Source of the DNA: Osedax fenrisi
Taxonomy: Eukaryota > Annelida > Polychaeta > Sabellida > Siboglinidae
Length of the DNA stretch: 64,000 nt
NCBI GenBank assembly: GCA_964019155.1
Contig: CAXHSG010000177.1
Span: forward strand, 1 to 64,000
Direction of reading: 5' to 3'
The position numbers and the translations under genes were made by a program. Of the stretch, positions 38,244 to 51,340 are shown piece by piece. Every line of letters begins with the position of its first letter. Positions within the stretch are counted from its first letter, which is position 1. The notes under the pieces are model-generated. The model was given only the letters and a program-made list of their open reading frames with translations. It made no database searches and was not told the origin of the DNA.

Positions 38244-40936
38244 TTAATGATAGCATTAGTTTTAAGTATAGCATGGGTATTAATGATGTCATTAGTTTTA
38301 AGTATAGCATGGGTGTTAATTATAGCATTACTTTTAAGTATAACATGGATGTTAATGATAGCATTAGTTTTAAGTATAGCATGGGTGTTAATAATAGCAT
38401 TAGTTTTAAGTATAGCATGGTTTTAATGATAGCATTAGTTTTAAGTATAGCATGGGTATTAATGATTGCATTAGTTTTAATGATAGCATTAGTTTTAAGT
38501 ATAGAATGGGTATTAATGATAGCATTAGTTTTAAGTATAGCATGGGTATTAATGATAGCATTAGTTTTAATGATAGCATTAGTTTTAAGTATAGCATGGG
38601 TATTAATGATAGCATTAGTTTTAAGTATAGCATGGGTGTTAATGATAGCATTACTTTTAAGTATAACATGGAAGTTAATGATAGCATTAGTTTTAAGTAT
38701 AGCATGGGTGTTAATGATAACATTAGTTTTAATGATTTCATTAGTTTTATGTATATCATGTATGTTAATGATAGCATTAGTTTTAAGTATAGCATGGGTA
38801 TTAATGATAGCATTAGTTTTAAGTATAGCATGTGTGTTAATGATAGCATTAATTTTAAGTATAGCATGGGTGTTAATGATAGCATTAGTTTTAATTATAA
38901 CATGGGTGTTAATGATAGCATTAGTTTTAATGATAGCATGGGTGTTAATGATAGCATTAGTTTTAATGATATCATTAGTTTTAAGTATAGCATGGGCGTT
39001 AATGATATCATTAGTTTTAATGATAGCATGGGTGTTAATGATAATATTAGTTTTAAGTATAGCATGGATGTTAATGATAGCATTAGTTTTAAGTATAGCA
39101 TGGGTATTAATGATATCATTAGTTTTAAGTATAGCATGGGTATTAATGATAGCATTAGTTTTAAGTATAGCATGGGTGTTAATGATAGCATTAGTTTTAA
39201 GTATAGCATGGGTGTTAATAATAGCTTTACTTTTAAGTATAACATGGATGTTAATGATAGCATTAGTTTTAAGTATAGCATGGGTGTTAATGATAACATT
39301 AGTTTTAATGATAGCATTAGTTTTAAGTATATCATATATTTTAATGATAGCATTAGTTTTAAGTATAGCATGTGTGTTAATGATATCATTAGTTTTAAGT
39401 ATAGCATGGGTGTTAATGATAGTATTAGTTTTAAGTATAATATAGATGTTAATGATAGCATTAGTTTTAAGTATAGCATGGGTGTTAATGATAGCATTAG
39501 TTTTAAATATAACATGGGTGTTAATGATAACATTAGTTTTAATGATAGCATTAGTTTTAAGTATATCATGTATGTTAATGATAGCATTAGTTTTAAGTAT
39601 AGCATGTGTGTTAATGATAGCATTAGTTTTAAGTATAGCATGGGTGTTAATGATAGTATTAGTTTTAAGTATAATATAGATGTTAATGATAGCATTAGTT
39701 TTAAGTATAGTATGGGTGTTAATGATAGCATTAGTTTTAAGTATAACATGGGTGTTAATGATAGCATTAGTTTTAAGTATAGCATGGGTGTTAATGATAG
39801 CATTAGTTTTAATTATAACATGGGTGTTAATGATAGCATTAGTTTTAATGATAGCATGGGTGTTAATGATAGCATTAGTTTTAAGTATAGCATGGGTAGT
39901 AATGATATCATTAGTTTTAAGTATAGCATGGGTGTTAATGATAGCATTAGTTTTAAGTATAGCATGGATGTTAATGATAGCTTTAGTTTTAAGTATAGCA
40001 TGGGTTTTAATGATAGCATTAGTTTTAAGTATAGCATGGGTTTTAATGATATCATTAGTTTTAAGTATAGCATGGGCGTTAATGGTATCATTAGTTTTAA
40101 GTATAGCATGGATATTAATGATATCATTAGTTTTAAGTATAGCATGGGTGTTAATGATAGTATTAGTTTTAAGTATAGCATGGATGTTAATGATAGCATG
40201 GGTGATAAGTATAGCATGGGTGATAAGTATAGCATGGGTGTTAATGATAGCATTAGTTTTAAGTATAGCATGGGTATTAATGATAGCATTAGTTTTAAGT
40301 ATAGCATGTGTGTTAATGATAGCATTAGTTTTAAGTATAGCATGGGTGTTAATGATAGTATTAGTTTTAAGTATAATATAGATGTTAACGATAGCATTAG
40401 TTTTAAGTACAGCATGGGTGTTAATGATAGAATTAGTTTTAATGATAGCATGGGTGTTAATGATAGCATTAGTTTTAAGTATAGCATGGGTAGTAATGAT
40501 ATCATTAGTTTTAAGTATAGCATGGGTGTTAATGATAGCTTTACTTTTAAGTATAACATGGATGTTAATGATAGCATTAGTTTTAAGTATAGCATGGGTG
40601 TTAATGATAACATTAGTTTTAATGATAGCATTAGTTTTAAGTATATCATGTATGTTAATGATAGCATTAGTTTTAAGTATAGCATGTGTGTTAATGATAG
40701 CATTAGTTTTAAGTATAGCATGGGTGTTAATGATAGTATTAGTTTTAAGTATAATATAGATGTTAATGATAGCATTAGTTTTAAGTATAGTATGGGTGTT
40801 AATGATAGCATTAGTTTTAAGTATAACATGGGTGTTAATTATAGCATTAGTTTTAAGTATAGCATGGGTATTAATGATAGCATTAGTTTTAATTATAACA
40901 TGGGTGTTAATGATAGCATTAGTTTTAATGATAGCA
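38244..40936 (+). repeat. 5,540-bp HOR, copy 1
   Basis: Pairs with 43784-46440 at offset 5,540 (308 x 18 minus 4), changing to 5,504 after one monomer is lost in the second copy near 45.4 kb. It contains the module with GATTGCATTAG, GATTTCATTAG and TTTTATGTATATC (about 38.46-38.76 kb). Versions of this module recur near 42.7, 44.0 and 46.7 kb. The doubled hybrid half unit first appears here at 40200-40235. Confidence 0.85.
40200..40235 (+). repeat. Doubled 18-bp hybrid half unit
   Basis: Two consecutive GGGTGATAAGTATAGCAT units stand where left-hand HORs have one. Doublets recur near 45.71, 48.42, 49.77, 50.86, 52.06, 53.41, 54.49, 56.90, 58.93, 59.45 and 63.36 kb, and mutated doublets with TACGTA near 58.01, 60.56 and 61.66 kb. 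Single forms persist at 41279 and 56396. The doubling is an 18-bp slippage or exchange event that spread with later HOR copies. Confidence 0.85.
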
Positions 40937-43783
40937 TGGGTGTTAATGATAGCATTAGTTTTAAGTATAGCATGGGTAGTAATGATATCATTAGTTTTAA
41001 GTATAGCATGGGTGTTAATGATAGCATTAGTTTTAAGTATAGCATGGATGTTAATGATAGCTTTAGTTTTAAGTATAGCATGGGTTTTAATGATAGCATT
41101 AGTTTTAAGTATAGCATGGGTTTCAATGATATCATTAGTTTTAAGTATAGCATGGGCGTTAATGATATCATTAGTTTTAAGTATAGCATGGATATTAATG
41201 ATATCATTAGTTTTAAGTATAGCATGGGTGTTAATGATAGTATTAGTTTTAAGTATAGCATGGATGTTAATGATAGCATGGGTGATAAGTATAGCATGGG
41301 TGTTAATAATAGCATTAGTTTTAAGTATAGCATGGTTTTAATGATAGCATTAGTTTTAAGTATAGCATGGGTATTAATGATAGCATTAGTTTTAATGATA
41401 GCATTAGTTTTAAGTATAGCATGGGTATTAATGATGTCATTAGTTTTAAGTATAGCATGGGTGTTAATTATAGCATTACTTTTAAGTATAACATGGATGT
41501 TAATGATAGCATTAGTTTTAATGATAGCATTAGTTTTAAGTATAGCATGGGTATCAATGATAGCATTAGTTTTAAGTATAGCATGGGTGTTAATGATAGC
41601 TTTACTTTTAAGTATAACATGGATGTTAATGATAGCATTAGTTTTAAGTATAGCATGGGTGTTAATGATAACATTAGTTTTAATGATAGCATTAGTTTTA
41701 AGTATATCATGTATGTTAATGATAGAATTAGTTTTAAGTATAGCATGTGTGTTAATGATAGCATTAGTTTTAAGTATAGCATGGGTGTTAATGATAGTAT
41801 TAGTTTTAAGTATAATATAGATGTTAATGATAGCATTAGTTTTAAGTATAGTATGGGTGTTATTGATAACATTAGTTTTAATTATAACATGGGTGTTAAT
41901 GATAGCATTAGTTTTAATGATAGCATGGGTGTTAATGATAGCATTAGTTTTAAGTATAGCATGGGTAGTAATGATATCATTAGTTTTAAGTATAGCATGG
42001 GTGTTAATGATAGCATTAGTTTTAAGTATAGCATGGGTATTAATGATAGCATTAGTTTTAAGTATAGCATGGGTGTTAATGATATCATTAGTTTTAAGTA
42101 TAGCATGGGTTTTAATGATAGCATTATTTTTAAGTATAGCAATGGTGTCAATGATAGCATTAGTTTTAAGTATAGCATGGATGTTAGTGATAGTATTAGT
42201 TTTAAGTATAGCATGGGTGTTAATGATAGCATTAGTTATAAGTATAGCATGGGTGTTAATGATAGCATTAGTTTTAAGTATAACATGGGATTTAATGATA
42301 GCATTAGTTTTAAGTATAGCATGGGTGTCAATGATAGCATTAGTTTTAAGTATAGCATGGATGTTAATGATAGCATTAGTTTTAAGTATAGCATGGGTGT
42401 TAATAATAGCATTAGTTTTAAGTATAGCATGGTTTTAATGATAGCATTAGTTTTAAGTATATCATGGGTATTAATGATAGCATTAGTTTTAATGATAGCA
42501 TTAGTTTTAAGTATAGCATGGGTATTAATGATGTCATTAGTTTTAAGTATAGCATGGGTGTTAATTATAGCATTACTTTTAAGTATAACATGGATGTTAA
42601 TGATAGCATTAGTTTTAAGTATAGCATGGGTGTTAATAATAGCATTAGTTTTAAGTATAGCATGGTTTTAATGATAGCATTAGTTTTAAGTATAGCATGG
42701 GTATTAATGATAGCATTAGTTTTAATGATAGCATTAGTTTTAAGTATAGAATGGGTATTAATGATAGCATTAGTTTTAAGTATAGCATGGGTATTAATGA
42801 TAGCATTAGTTTTAATGATAGCATTAGTTTTAAGTATAGCATGGGTATTAATGATAGCATTAGTTTTAAGTATAGCATGGGTGTTAATGATAGCATTACT
42901 TTTAAGTATAACATGGAAGTTAATGATAGCATTAGTTTTAAGTATAGCATGGGTGTTAATGATAACATTAGTTTTAATGATATCATTAGTTTTATGTATA
43001 TCATGTATGTTAATGATAGCATTAGTTTTAAGTATAACATGGGTGTTAATGATAGCATTAGTTTTAAGTATAGCATGGGTGTTAATGATAGCATTAGTTT
43101 TAATTATAACATGGGTGTTAATGATAGCATTAGTTTTAATGATAGCATGGGTGTTAATGATAGCATTAGTTTTAATGATATCATTAGTTTTAAGTATAGC
43201 ATGGGCGTTAATGATATCATTAGTTTTAATGATAGCATGGGTGTTAATGATAATATTAGTTTTAAGTATAGCATGGATGTTAATGATAGCATTAGTTTTA
43301 AGTATAGAATGGGTATTAATGATATCATTAGTTTTAAGTATAGCATGGGTATTAATGATAGCATTAGTTTTAAGTATAGCATGGGTGTTAATGATAGCAT
43401 TAGTTTTAAGTATAGCATGGGTGTTAATAATAGCTTTACTTTTAAGTATAACATGGATGTTAATGATAGCATTAGTTTTAAGTATAGCATGGGTGTTAAT
43501 GATAACATTAGTTTTAATGATAGCATTAGTTTTAAGTATATCATATATTTTAATGATAGCATTAGTTTTAAGTATAGCATGTGTGTTAATGATATCATTA
43601 GTTTTAAGTATAGCATGGGTGTTAATGATAGTATTAGTTTTAAGTATAATATAGATGTTAATGATAGCATTAGTTTTAAGTATAGCATGGGTGTTAATGA
43701 TAGCATTAGTTTTAAATATAACATGGGTGTTAATGATAACATTAGTTTTAATGATAGCATTAGTTTTAAGTATATCATGTATG
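40937..43783 (+). repeat. Satellite between the 5,540-bp copies
   Basis: Composed of partial duplicates: 41.37 and 42.46 kb share the same order at offset 1,097, and 42.65-43.80 kb repeats 38.41-39.60 kb (offset 4,245, then 4,209 after a 36-bp loss). Private variants include GTGTTATTGATAAC near 41858 and GCAATGGTGTC near 42139. Deletion landmarks lie at 41341, 42438 and 42671. No gene is visible. Confidence 0.78.
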
Positions 43784-46440
43784 TTAATGATAGCATTAGT
43801 TTTAAGTATAGCATGGGTATTAATGATGTCATTAGTTTTAAGTATAGCATGGGTGTTAATTATAGCATTACTTTTAAGTATAACATGGATGTTAATGATA
43901 GCATTAGTTTTAAGTATAGCATGGGTGTTAATAATAGCATTAGTTTTAAGTATAGCATGGTTTTAATGATAGCATTAGTTTTAAGTATAGCATGGGTATT
44001 AATGATTGCATTAGTTTTAATGATAGCATTAGTTTTAAGTATAGAATGGGTATTAATGATAGCATTAGTTTTAAGTATAGCATGGGTATTAATGATAGCA
44101 TTAGTTTTAATGATAGCATTAGTTTTAAGTATAGCATGGGTATTAATGATAGCATTAGTTTTAAGTATAGCATGGGTGTTAATGATAGCATTACTTTTAA
44201 GTATAACATGGAAGTTAATGATAGCATTAGTTTTAAGTATAGCATGGGTGTTAATGATAACATTAGTTTTAATGATTTCATTAGTTTTATGTATATCATG
44301 TATGTTAATGATAGCATTAGTTTTAAGTATAGCATGGGTATTAATGATAGCATTAGTTTTAAGTATAGCATGTGTGTTAATGATAGCATTAATTTTAAGT
44401 ATAGCATGGGTGTTAATGATAGCATTAGTTTTAATTATAACATGGGTGTTAATGATAGCATTAGTTTTAATGATAGCATGGGTGTTAATGATAGCATTAG
44501 TTTTAATGATATCATTAGTTTTAAGTATAGCATGGGCGTTAATGATATCATTAGTTTTAATGATAGCATGGGTGTTAATGATAATATTAGTTTTAAGTAT
44601 AGCATGGATGTTAATGATAGCATTAGTTTTAAGTATAGCATGGGTATTAATGATATCATTAGTTTTAAGTATAGCATGGGTATTAATGATAGCATTAGTT
44701 TTAAGTATAGCATGGGTGTTAATGATAGCATTAGTTTTAAGTATAGCATGGGTGTTAATAATAGCTTTACTTTTAAGTATAACATGGATGTTAATGATAG
44801 CATTAGTTTTAAGTATAGCATGGGTGTTAATGATAACATTAGTTTTAATGATAGCATTAGTTTTAAGTATATCATATATTTTAATGATAGCATTAGTTTT
44901 AAGTATAGCATGTGTGTTAATGATATCATTAGTTTTAAGTATAGCATGGGTGTTAATGATAGTATTAGTTTTAAGTATAATATAGATGTTAATGATAGCA
45001 TTAGTTTTAAGTATAGCATGGGTGTTAATGATAGCATTAGTTTTAAATATAACATGGGTGTTAATGATAACATTAGTTTTAATGATAGCATTAGTTTTAA
45101 GTATATCATGTATGTTAATGATAGCATTAGTTTTAAGTATAGCATGTGTGTTAATGATAGCATTAGTTTTAAGTATAGCATGGGTGTTAATAATAGTATT
45201 AGTTTTAAGTATAATATAGATGTTAATGATAGCATTAGTTTTAAGTATAGTATGGGTGTTAATGATAGCATTAGTTTTAAGTATAACATGGGTGTTAATG
45301 ATAGCATTAGTTTTAAGTATAGCATGGGTGTTAATGATAGCATTAGTTTTAATTATAACATGGGTGTTAATGATAGCATTAGTTTTAATGATAGCATGGG
45401 TGTTAATGATAGCATTAGTTTTAAGTATAGCATGGGTAGTAATGATATCATTAGTTTTAAGTATAGCATGGGTGTTAATGATAGCTTTAGTTTTAAGTAT
45501 AGCATGGGTTTTAATGATAGCATTAGTTTTAAGTATAGCATGGGTTTTAATGATATCATTAGTTTTAAGTATAGCATGGGCGTTAATGGTATCATTAGTT
45601 TTAAGTATAGCATGGATATTAATGATATCATTAGTTTTAAGTATAGCATGGGTGTTAATGATTGTATTAGTTTTAAGTATAGCATGGATGTTAATGATAG
45701 CATGGGTGATAAGTATAGCATGGGTGATAAGTATAGCATGGGTGTTAATGATAGCATTAGTTTTAAGTATAGCATGGGTATTAATGATAGCATTAGTTTT
45801 AAGTATAGCATGTGTGTTAATGATAGCATTAGTTTTAAGTATAGCATGGGTGTTAATGATAGTATTAGTTTTAAGTATAATATAGATGTTAACGATAGCA
45901 TTAGTTTTAAGTACAGCATGGGTGTTAATGATAGCATTAGTTTTAATGATAGCATGGGTGTTAATGATAGCATTAGTTTTAAGTATAGCATGGGTAGTAA
46001 TGATATCATTAGTTTTAAGTATAGCATGGGTGTTAATGATAGCTTTACTTTTAAGTATAACATGGATGTTAATGATAGCATTAGTTTTAAGTATAGCATG
46101 GGTGTTAATGATAACATTAGTTTTAATGATAGCATTAGTTTTAAGTATATCATGTATGTTAATGATAGCATTAGTTTTAAGTATAGCATGTGTGTTAATG
46201 ATAGCATTAGTTTTAAGTATAGCATGGGTGTTAATGATAGTATTAGTTTTAAGTATAATATAGATGTTAATGATAGCATTAGTTTTAAGTATAGTATGGG
46301 TGTTAATGATAGCATTAGTTTTAAGTATAACATGGGTGTTAATTATAGCATTAGTTTTAAGTATAGCATGGGTATTAATGATAGCATTAGTTTTAATTAT
46401 AACATGGGTGTTAATGATAGCATTAGTTTTAATGATAGCA
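43784..46440 (+). repeat. 5,540-bp HOR, copy 2
   Basis: Second copy of the 38.2-40.9 kb block. Its larger part was then duplicated again in the 2,718-bp event, so the order of events can be read: the 5,540-bp duplication came first and the 2,718-bp one later. The last deletion landmark before the long frameshift-free zone is at 43966, inside this copy. Confidence 0.83.
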
Positions 46441-46716
46441 TTAGTTTTAAGTATATCATGTATGTTAATGATAGCATTAGTTTTAAGTATAGCATGTGTG
46501 TTAATGATAGCATTAGTTTTAAGTATAGCATGGGTGTTAATGATAGTATTAGTTTTAAGTATAATATAGATGTTAATGATAGCATTAGTTTTAAGTATAG
46601 TATGGGTGTTAATGATAGCATTAGTTTTAAGTATAACATGGGTGTTAATGATAGCATTAGTTTTAAGTATAGCATGGGTGTTAATGATAGCATTAGTTTT
46701 AATTATAACATGGGTG
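43999..46716 (+). repeat. 2,718-bp tandem HOR, copy 1
   Basis: Matches the next 2.7 kb from 43999/46717 to 46724/49442. The period is exactly 151 half units, so the copies lie half a monomer out of the 36-bp phase yet in the same reading frame. A rare GATTGTATTAG variant is at 45659 here and 48377 in the partner, and again near 52013. Confidence 0.9.
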
Positions 46717-49442
46717 TTAATGATTGCATTAGTTTTAATGATAGCATTAGTTTTAAGTATAGAATGGGTATTAATGATAGCATTAGTTTTAAGTATAGCA
46801 TGGGTATTAATGATAGCATTAGTTTTAATGATAGCATTAGTTTTAAGTATAGCATGGGTATTAATGATAGCATTAGTTTTAAGTATAGCATGGGTGTTAA
46901 TGATAGCATTACTTTTAAGTATAACATGGAAGTTAATGATAGCATTAGTTTTAAGTATAGCATGGGTGTTAATGATAACATTAGTTTTAATGATTTCATT
47001 AGTTTTATGTATATCATGTATGTTAATGATAGCATTAGTTTTAAGTATAGCATGGGTATTAATGATAGCATTAGTTTTAAGTATAGCATGTGTGTTAATG
47101 ATAGCATTAATTTTAAGTATAGCATGGGTGTTAATGATAGCATTAGTTTTAATTATAACATGGGTGTTAATGATAGCATTAGTTTTAATGATAGCATGGG
47201 TGTTAATGATAGCATTAGTTTTAATGATATCATTAGTTTTAAGTATAGCATGGGCGTTAATGATATCATTAGTTTTAATGATAGCATGGGTGTTAATGAT
47301 AATATTAGTTTTAAGTATAGCATGGATGTTAATGATAGCATTAGTTTTAAGTATAGCATGGGTATTAATGATATCATTAGTTTTAAGTATAGCATGGGTA
47401 TTAATGATAGCATTAGTTTTAAGTATAGCATGGGTGTTAATGATAGCATTAGTTTTAAGTATAGCATGGGTGTTAATAATAGCTTTACTTTTAAGTATAA
47501 CATGGATGTTAATGATAGCATTAGTTTTAAGTATAGCATGGGTGTTAATGATAACATTAGTTTTAATGATAGCATTAGTTTTAAGTATATCATATATTTT
47601 AATGATAGCATTAGTTTTAAGTATAGCATGTGTGTTAATGATATCATTAGTTTTAAGTATAGCATGGGTGTTAATGATAGTATTAGTTTTAAGTATAATA
47701 TAGATGTTAATGATAGCATTAGTTTTAAGTATAGCATGGGTGTTAATGATAGCATTAGTTTTAAATATAACATGGGTGTTAATGATAACATTAGTTTTAA
47801 TGATAGCATTAGTTTTAAGTATATCATGTATGTTAATGATAGCATTAGTTTTAAGTATAGCATGTGTGTTAATGATAGCATTAGTTTTAAGTATAGCATG
47901 GGTGTTAATAATAGTATTAGTTTTAAGTATAATATAGATGTTAATGATAGCATTAGTTTTAAGTATAGTATGGGTGTTAATGATAGCATTAGTTTTAAGT
48001 ATAACATGGGTGTTAATGATAGCATTAGTTTTAAGTATAGCATGGGTGTTAATGATAGCATTAGTTTTAATTATAACATGGGTGTTAATGATAGCATTAG
48101 TTTTAATGATAGCATGGGTGTTAATGATAGCATTAGTTTTAAGTATAGCATGGGTAGTAATGATATCATTAGTTTTAAGTATAGCATGGGTGTTAATGAT
48201 AGCTTTAGTTTTAAGTATAGCATGGGTTTTAATGATAGCATTAGTTTTAAGTATAGCATGGGTTTTAATGATATCATTAGTTTTAAGTATAGCATGGGCG
48301 TTAATGGTATCATTAGTTTTAAGTATAGCATGGATATTAATGATATCATTAGTTTTAAGTATAGCATGGGTGTTAATGATTGTATTAGTTTTAAGTATAG
48401 CATGGATGTTAATGATAGCATGGGTGATAAGTATAGCATGGGTGATAAGTATAGCATGGGTGTTAATGATAGCATTAGTTTTAAGTATAGCATGGGTATT
48501 AATGATAGCATTAGTTTTAAGTATAGCATGTGTGTTAATGATAGCATTAGTTTTAAGTATAGCATGGGTGTTAATGATAGTATTAGTTTTAAGTATAATA
48601 TAGATGTTAACGATAGCATTAGTTTTAAGTACAGCATGGGTGTTAATGATAGCATTAGTTTTAATGATAGCATGGGTGTTAATGATAGCATTAGTTTTAA
48701 GTATAGCATGGGTAGTAATGATATCATTAGTTTTAAGTATAGCATGGGTGTTAATGATAGCTTTACTTTTAAGTATAACATGGATGTTAATGATAGCATT
48801 AGTTTTAAGTATAGCATGGGTGTTAATGATAACATTAGTTTTAATGATAGCATTAGTTTTAAGTATATCATGTATGTTAATGATAGCATTAGTTTTAAGT
48901 ATAGCATGTGTGTTAATGATAGCATTAGTTTTAAGTATAGCATGGGTGTTAATGATAGTATTAGTTTTAAGTATAATATAGATGTTAATGATAGCATTAG
49001 TTTTAAGTATAGTATGGGTGTTAATGATAGCATTAGTTTTAAGTATAACATGGGTGTTAATTATAGCATTAGTTTTAAGTATAGCATGGGTATTAATGAT
49101 AGCATTAGTTTTAATTATAACATGGGTGTTAATGATAGCATTAGTTTTAATGATAGCATTAGTTTTAAGTATATCATGTATGTTAATGATAGCATTAGTT
49201 TTAAGTATAGCATGTGTGTTAATGATAGCATTAGTTTTAAGTATAGCATGGGTGTTAATGATAGTATTAGTTTTAAGTATAATATAGATGTTAATGATAG
49301 CATTAGTTTTAAGTATAGTATGGGTGTTAATGATAGCATTAGTTTTAAGTATAACATGGGTGTTAATGATAGCATTAGTTTTAAGTATAGCATGGGTGTT
49401 AATGATAGCATTAGTTTTAATTATAACATGGGTGTTAATGAT
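46717..49442 (+). repeat. 2,718-bp tandem HOR, copy 2
   Basis: Immediate tandem partner; the match overlaps the junction by 8 bp. Its right part (from about 47.79 kb) begins a further 1,350-bp repeat that continues to about 50.5 kb, differing by a few bases such as GATTGTATTAG against GATAGTATTAG (48377 and 49727) and GTTAATAATAG against GTTAATGATAG. Confidence 0.9.
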
Positions 49443-51340
49443 AGCATTAGTTTTAATGATAGCATGGGTGTTAATGATAGCATTAGTTTTAAGTATAGCA
49501 TGGGTAGTAATGATATCATTAGTTTTAAGTATAGCATGGGTGTTAATGATAGCTTTAGTTTTAAGTATAGCATGGGTTTTAATGATAGCATTAGTTTTAA
49601 GTATAGCATGGGTTTTAATGATATCATTAGTTTTAAGTATAGCATGGGCGTTAATGGTATCATTAGTTTTAAGTATAGCATGGATATTAATGATATCATT
49701 AGTTTTAAGTATAGCATGGGTGTTAATGATAGTATTAGTTTTAAGTATAGCATGGATGTTAATGATAGCATGGGTGATAAGTATAGCATGGGTGATAAGT
49801 ATAGCATGGGTGTTAATGATAGCATTAGTTTTAAGTATAGCATGGGTATTAATGATAGCATTAGTTTTAAGTATAGCATGTGTGTTAATGATAGCATTAG
49901 TTTTAAGTATAGCATGGGTGTTAATGATAGTATTAGTTTTAAGTATAATATAGATGTTAACGATAGCATTAGTTTTAAGTACAGCATGGGTGTTAATGAT
50001 AGCATTAGTTTTAATGATAGCATGGGTGTTAATGATAGCATTAGTTTTAAGTATAGCATGGGTAGTAATGATATCATTAGTTTTAAGTATAGCATGGGTG
50101 TTAATGATAGCTTTACTTTTAAGTATAACATGGATGTTAATGATAGCATTAGTTTTAAGTATAGCATGGGTGTTAATGATAACATTAGTTTTAATGATAG
50201 CATTAGTTTTAAGTATATCATGTATGTTAATGATAGCATTAGTTTTAAGTATAGCATGTGTGTTAATGATAGCATTAGTTTTAAGTATAGCATGGGTGTT
50301 AATGATAGTATTAGTTTTAAGTATAATATAGATGTTAATGATAGCATTAGTTTTAAGTATAGTATGGGTGTTAATGATAGCATTAGTTTTAAGTATAACA
50401 TGGGTGTTAATTATAGCATTAGTTTTAAGTATAGCATGGGTATTAATGATAGCATTAGTTTTAATTATAACATGGGTGTTAATGATAGCATTAGTTTTAA
50501 TGATAGCATGGGTGTTAATGATAGCATTAGTTTTAAGTATAGCATGGGTAGTAATGATATCATTAGTTTTAAGTATAGCATGGGTGTTAATGATAGCATT
50601 AGTTTTAAGTATAGCATGGATGTTAATGATAGCTTTAGTTTTAAGTATAGCATGGGTTTTAATGATAGCATTAGTTTTAAGTATAGCATGGGTTTCAATG
50701 ATATCATTAGTTTTAAGTATAGCATGGGCGTTAATGATATCATTAGTTTTAAGTATAGCATGGATATTAATGATATCATTAGTTTTAAGTATAGCATGGG
50801 TGTTAATGATAGTATTAGTTTTAAGTATAGCATGGATGTTAATGATAGCATGGGTGATAAGTATAGCATGGGTGATAAGTATAGCATGGGTGTTAATGAT
50901 AGCATTAGTTTTAAGTATAGCATGTGTATTAATGATAGCATTAGTTTTAAGTATAGCATGTGTGTTAATGATAACATTAGTTTTAAGTATAGCATGGGTG
51001 TTAATGATAGTATTAGTTTTAAGTTTAATATAGATGTTAACGATAGCATTAGTTTTAAGTACAGCATGGGTGTTAATGATAGCATTAGTTTTAAGTATAA
51101 CATGGGTGTTAATGATATCATTAGTTTTAAGTATAGCATGGGTGTTAATGATAGCATTAGTTTTAATTATAACATGGGTGTTAATGATAGCATTAGTTTT
51201 AATGATAGCATGGGTGTTAATGATAGCATTAGTTTTAAGTATAGCATGGGTAGTAATGATATCATTAGTTTTAAGTATAGCATGGGTGTTAATGATAACA
51301 TTAGTTTTAATGATATCATTAGTTTTAAGTATATCATGTA
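47705..51340 (+). repeat. 3,636-bp tandem HOR, copy 1
   Basis: Matches from 47705/51341 to 51376/55012, a period of exactly 101 monomers. It contains two 1,350-bp subunits plus a remainder of about 0.94 kb. The rare TTTTAAATATAAC variant at 47759 and 51395, the GTTTAATATAG variant near 51023 and 54659, and the run of GTTAAC landmarks all recur at the same spacing. It overlaps the 2,718-bp HOR, so it must be later than or mixed with that event. Confidence 0.9.
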
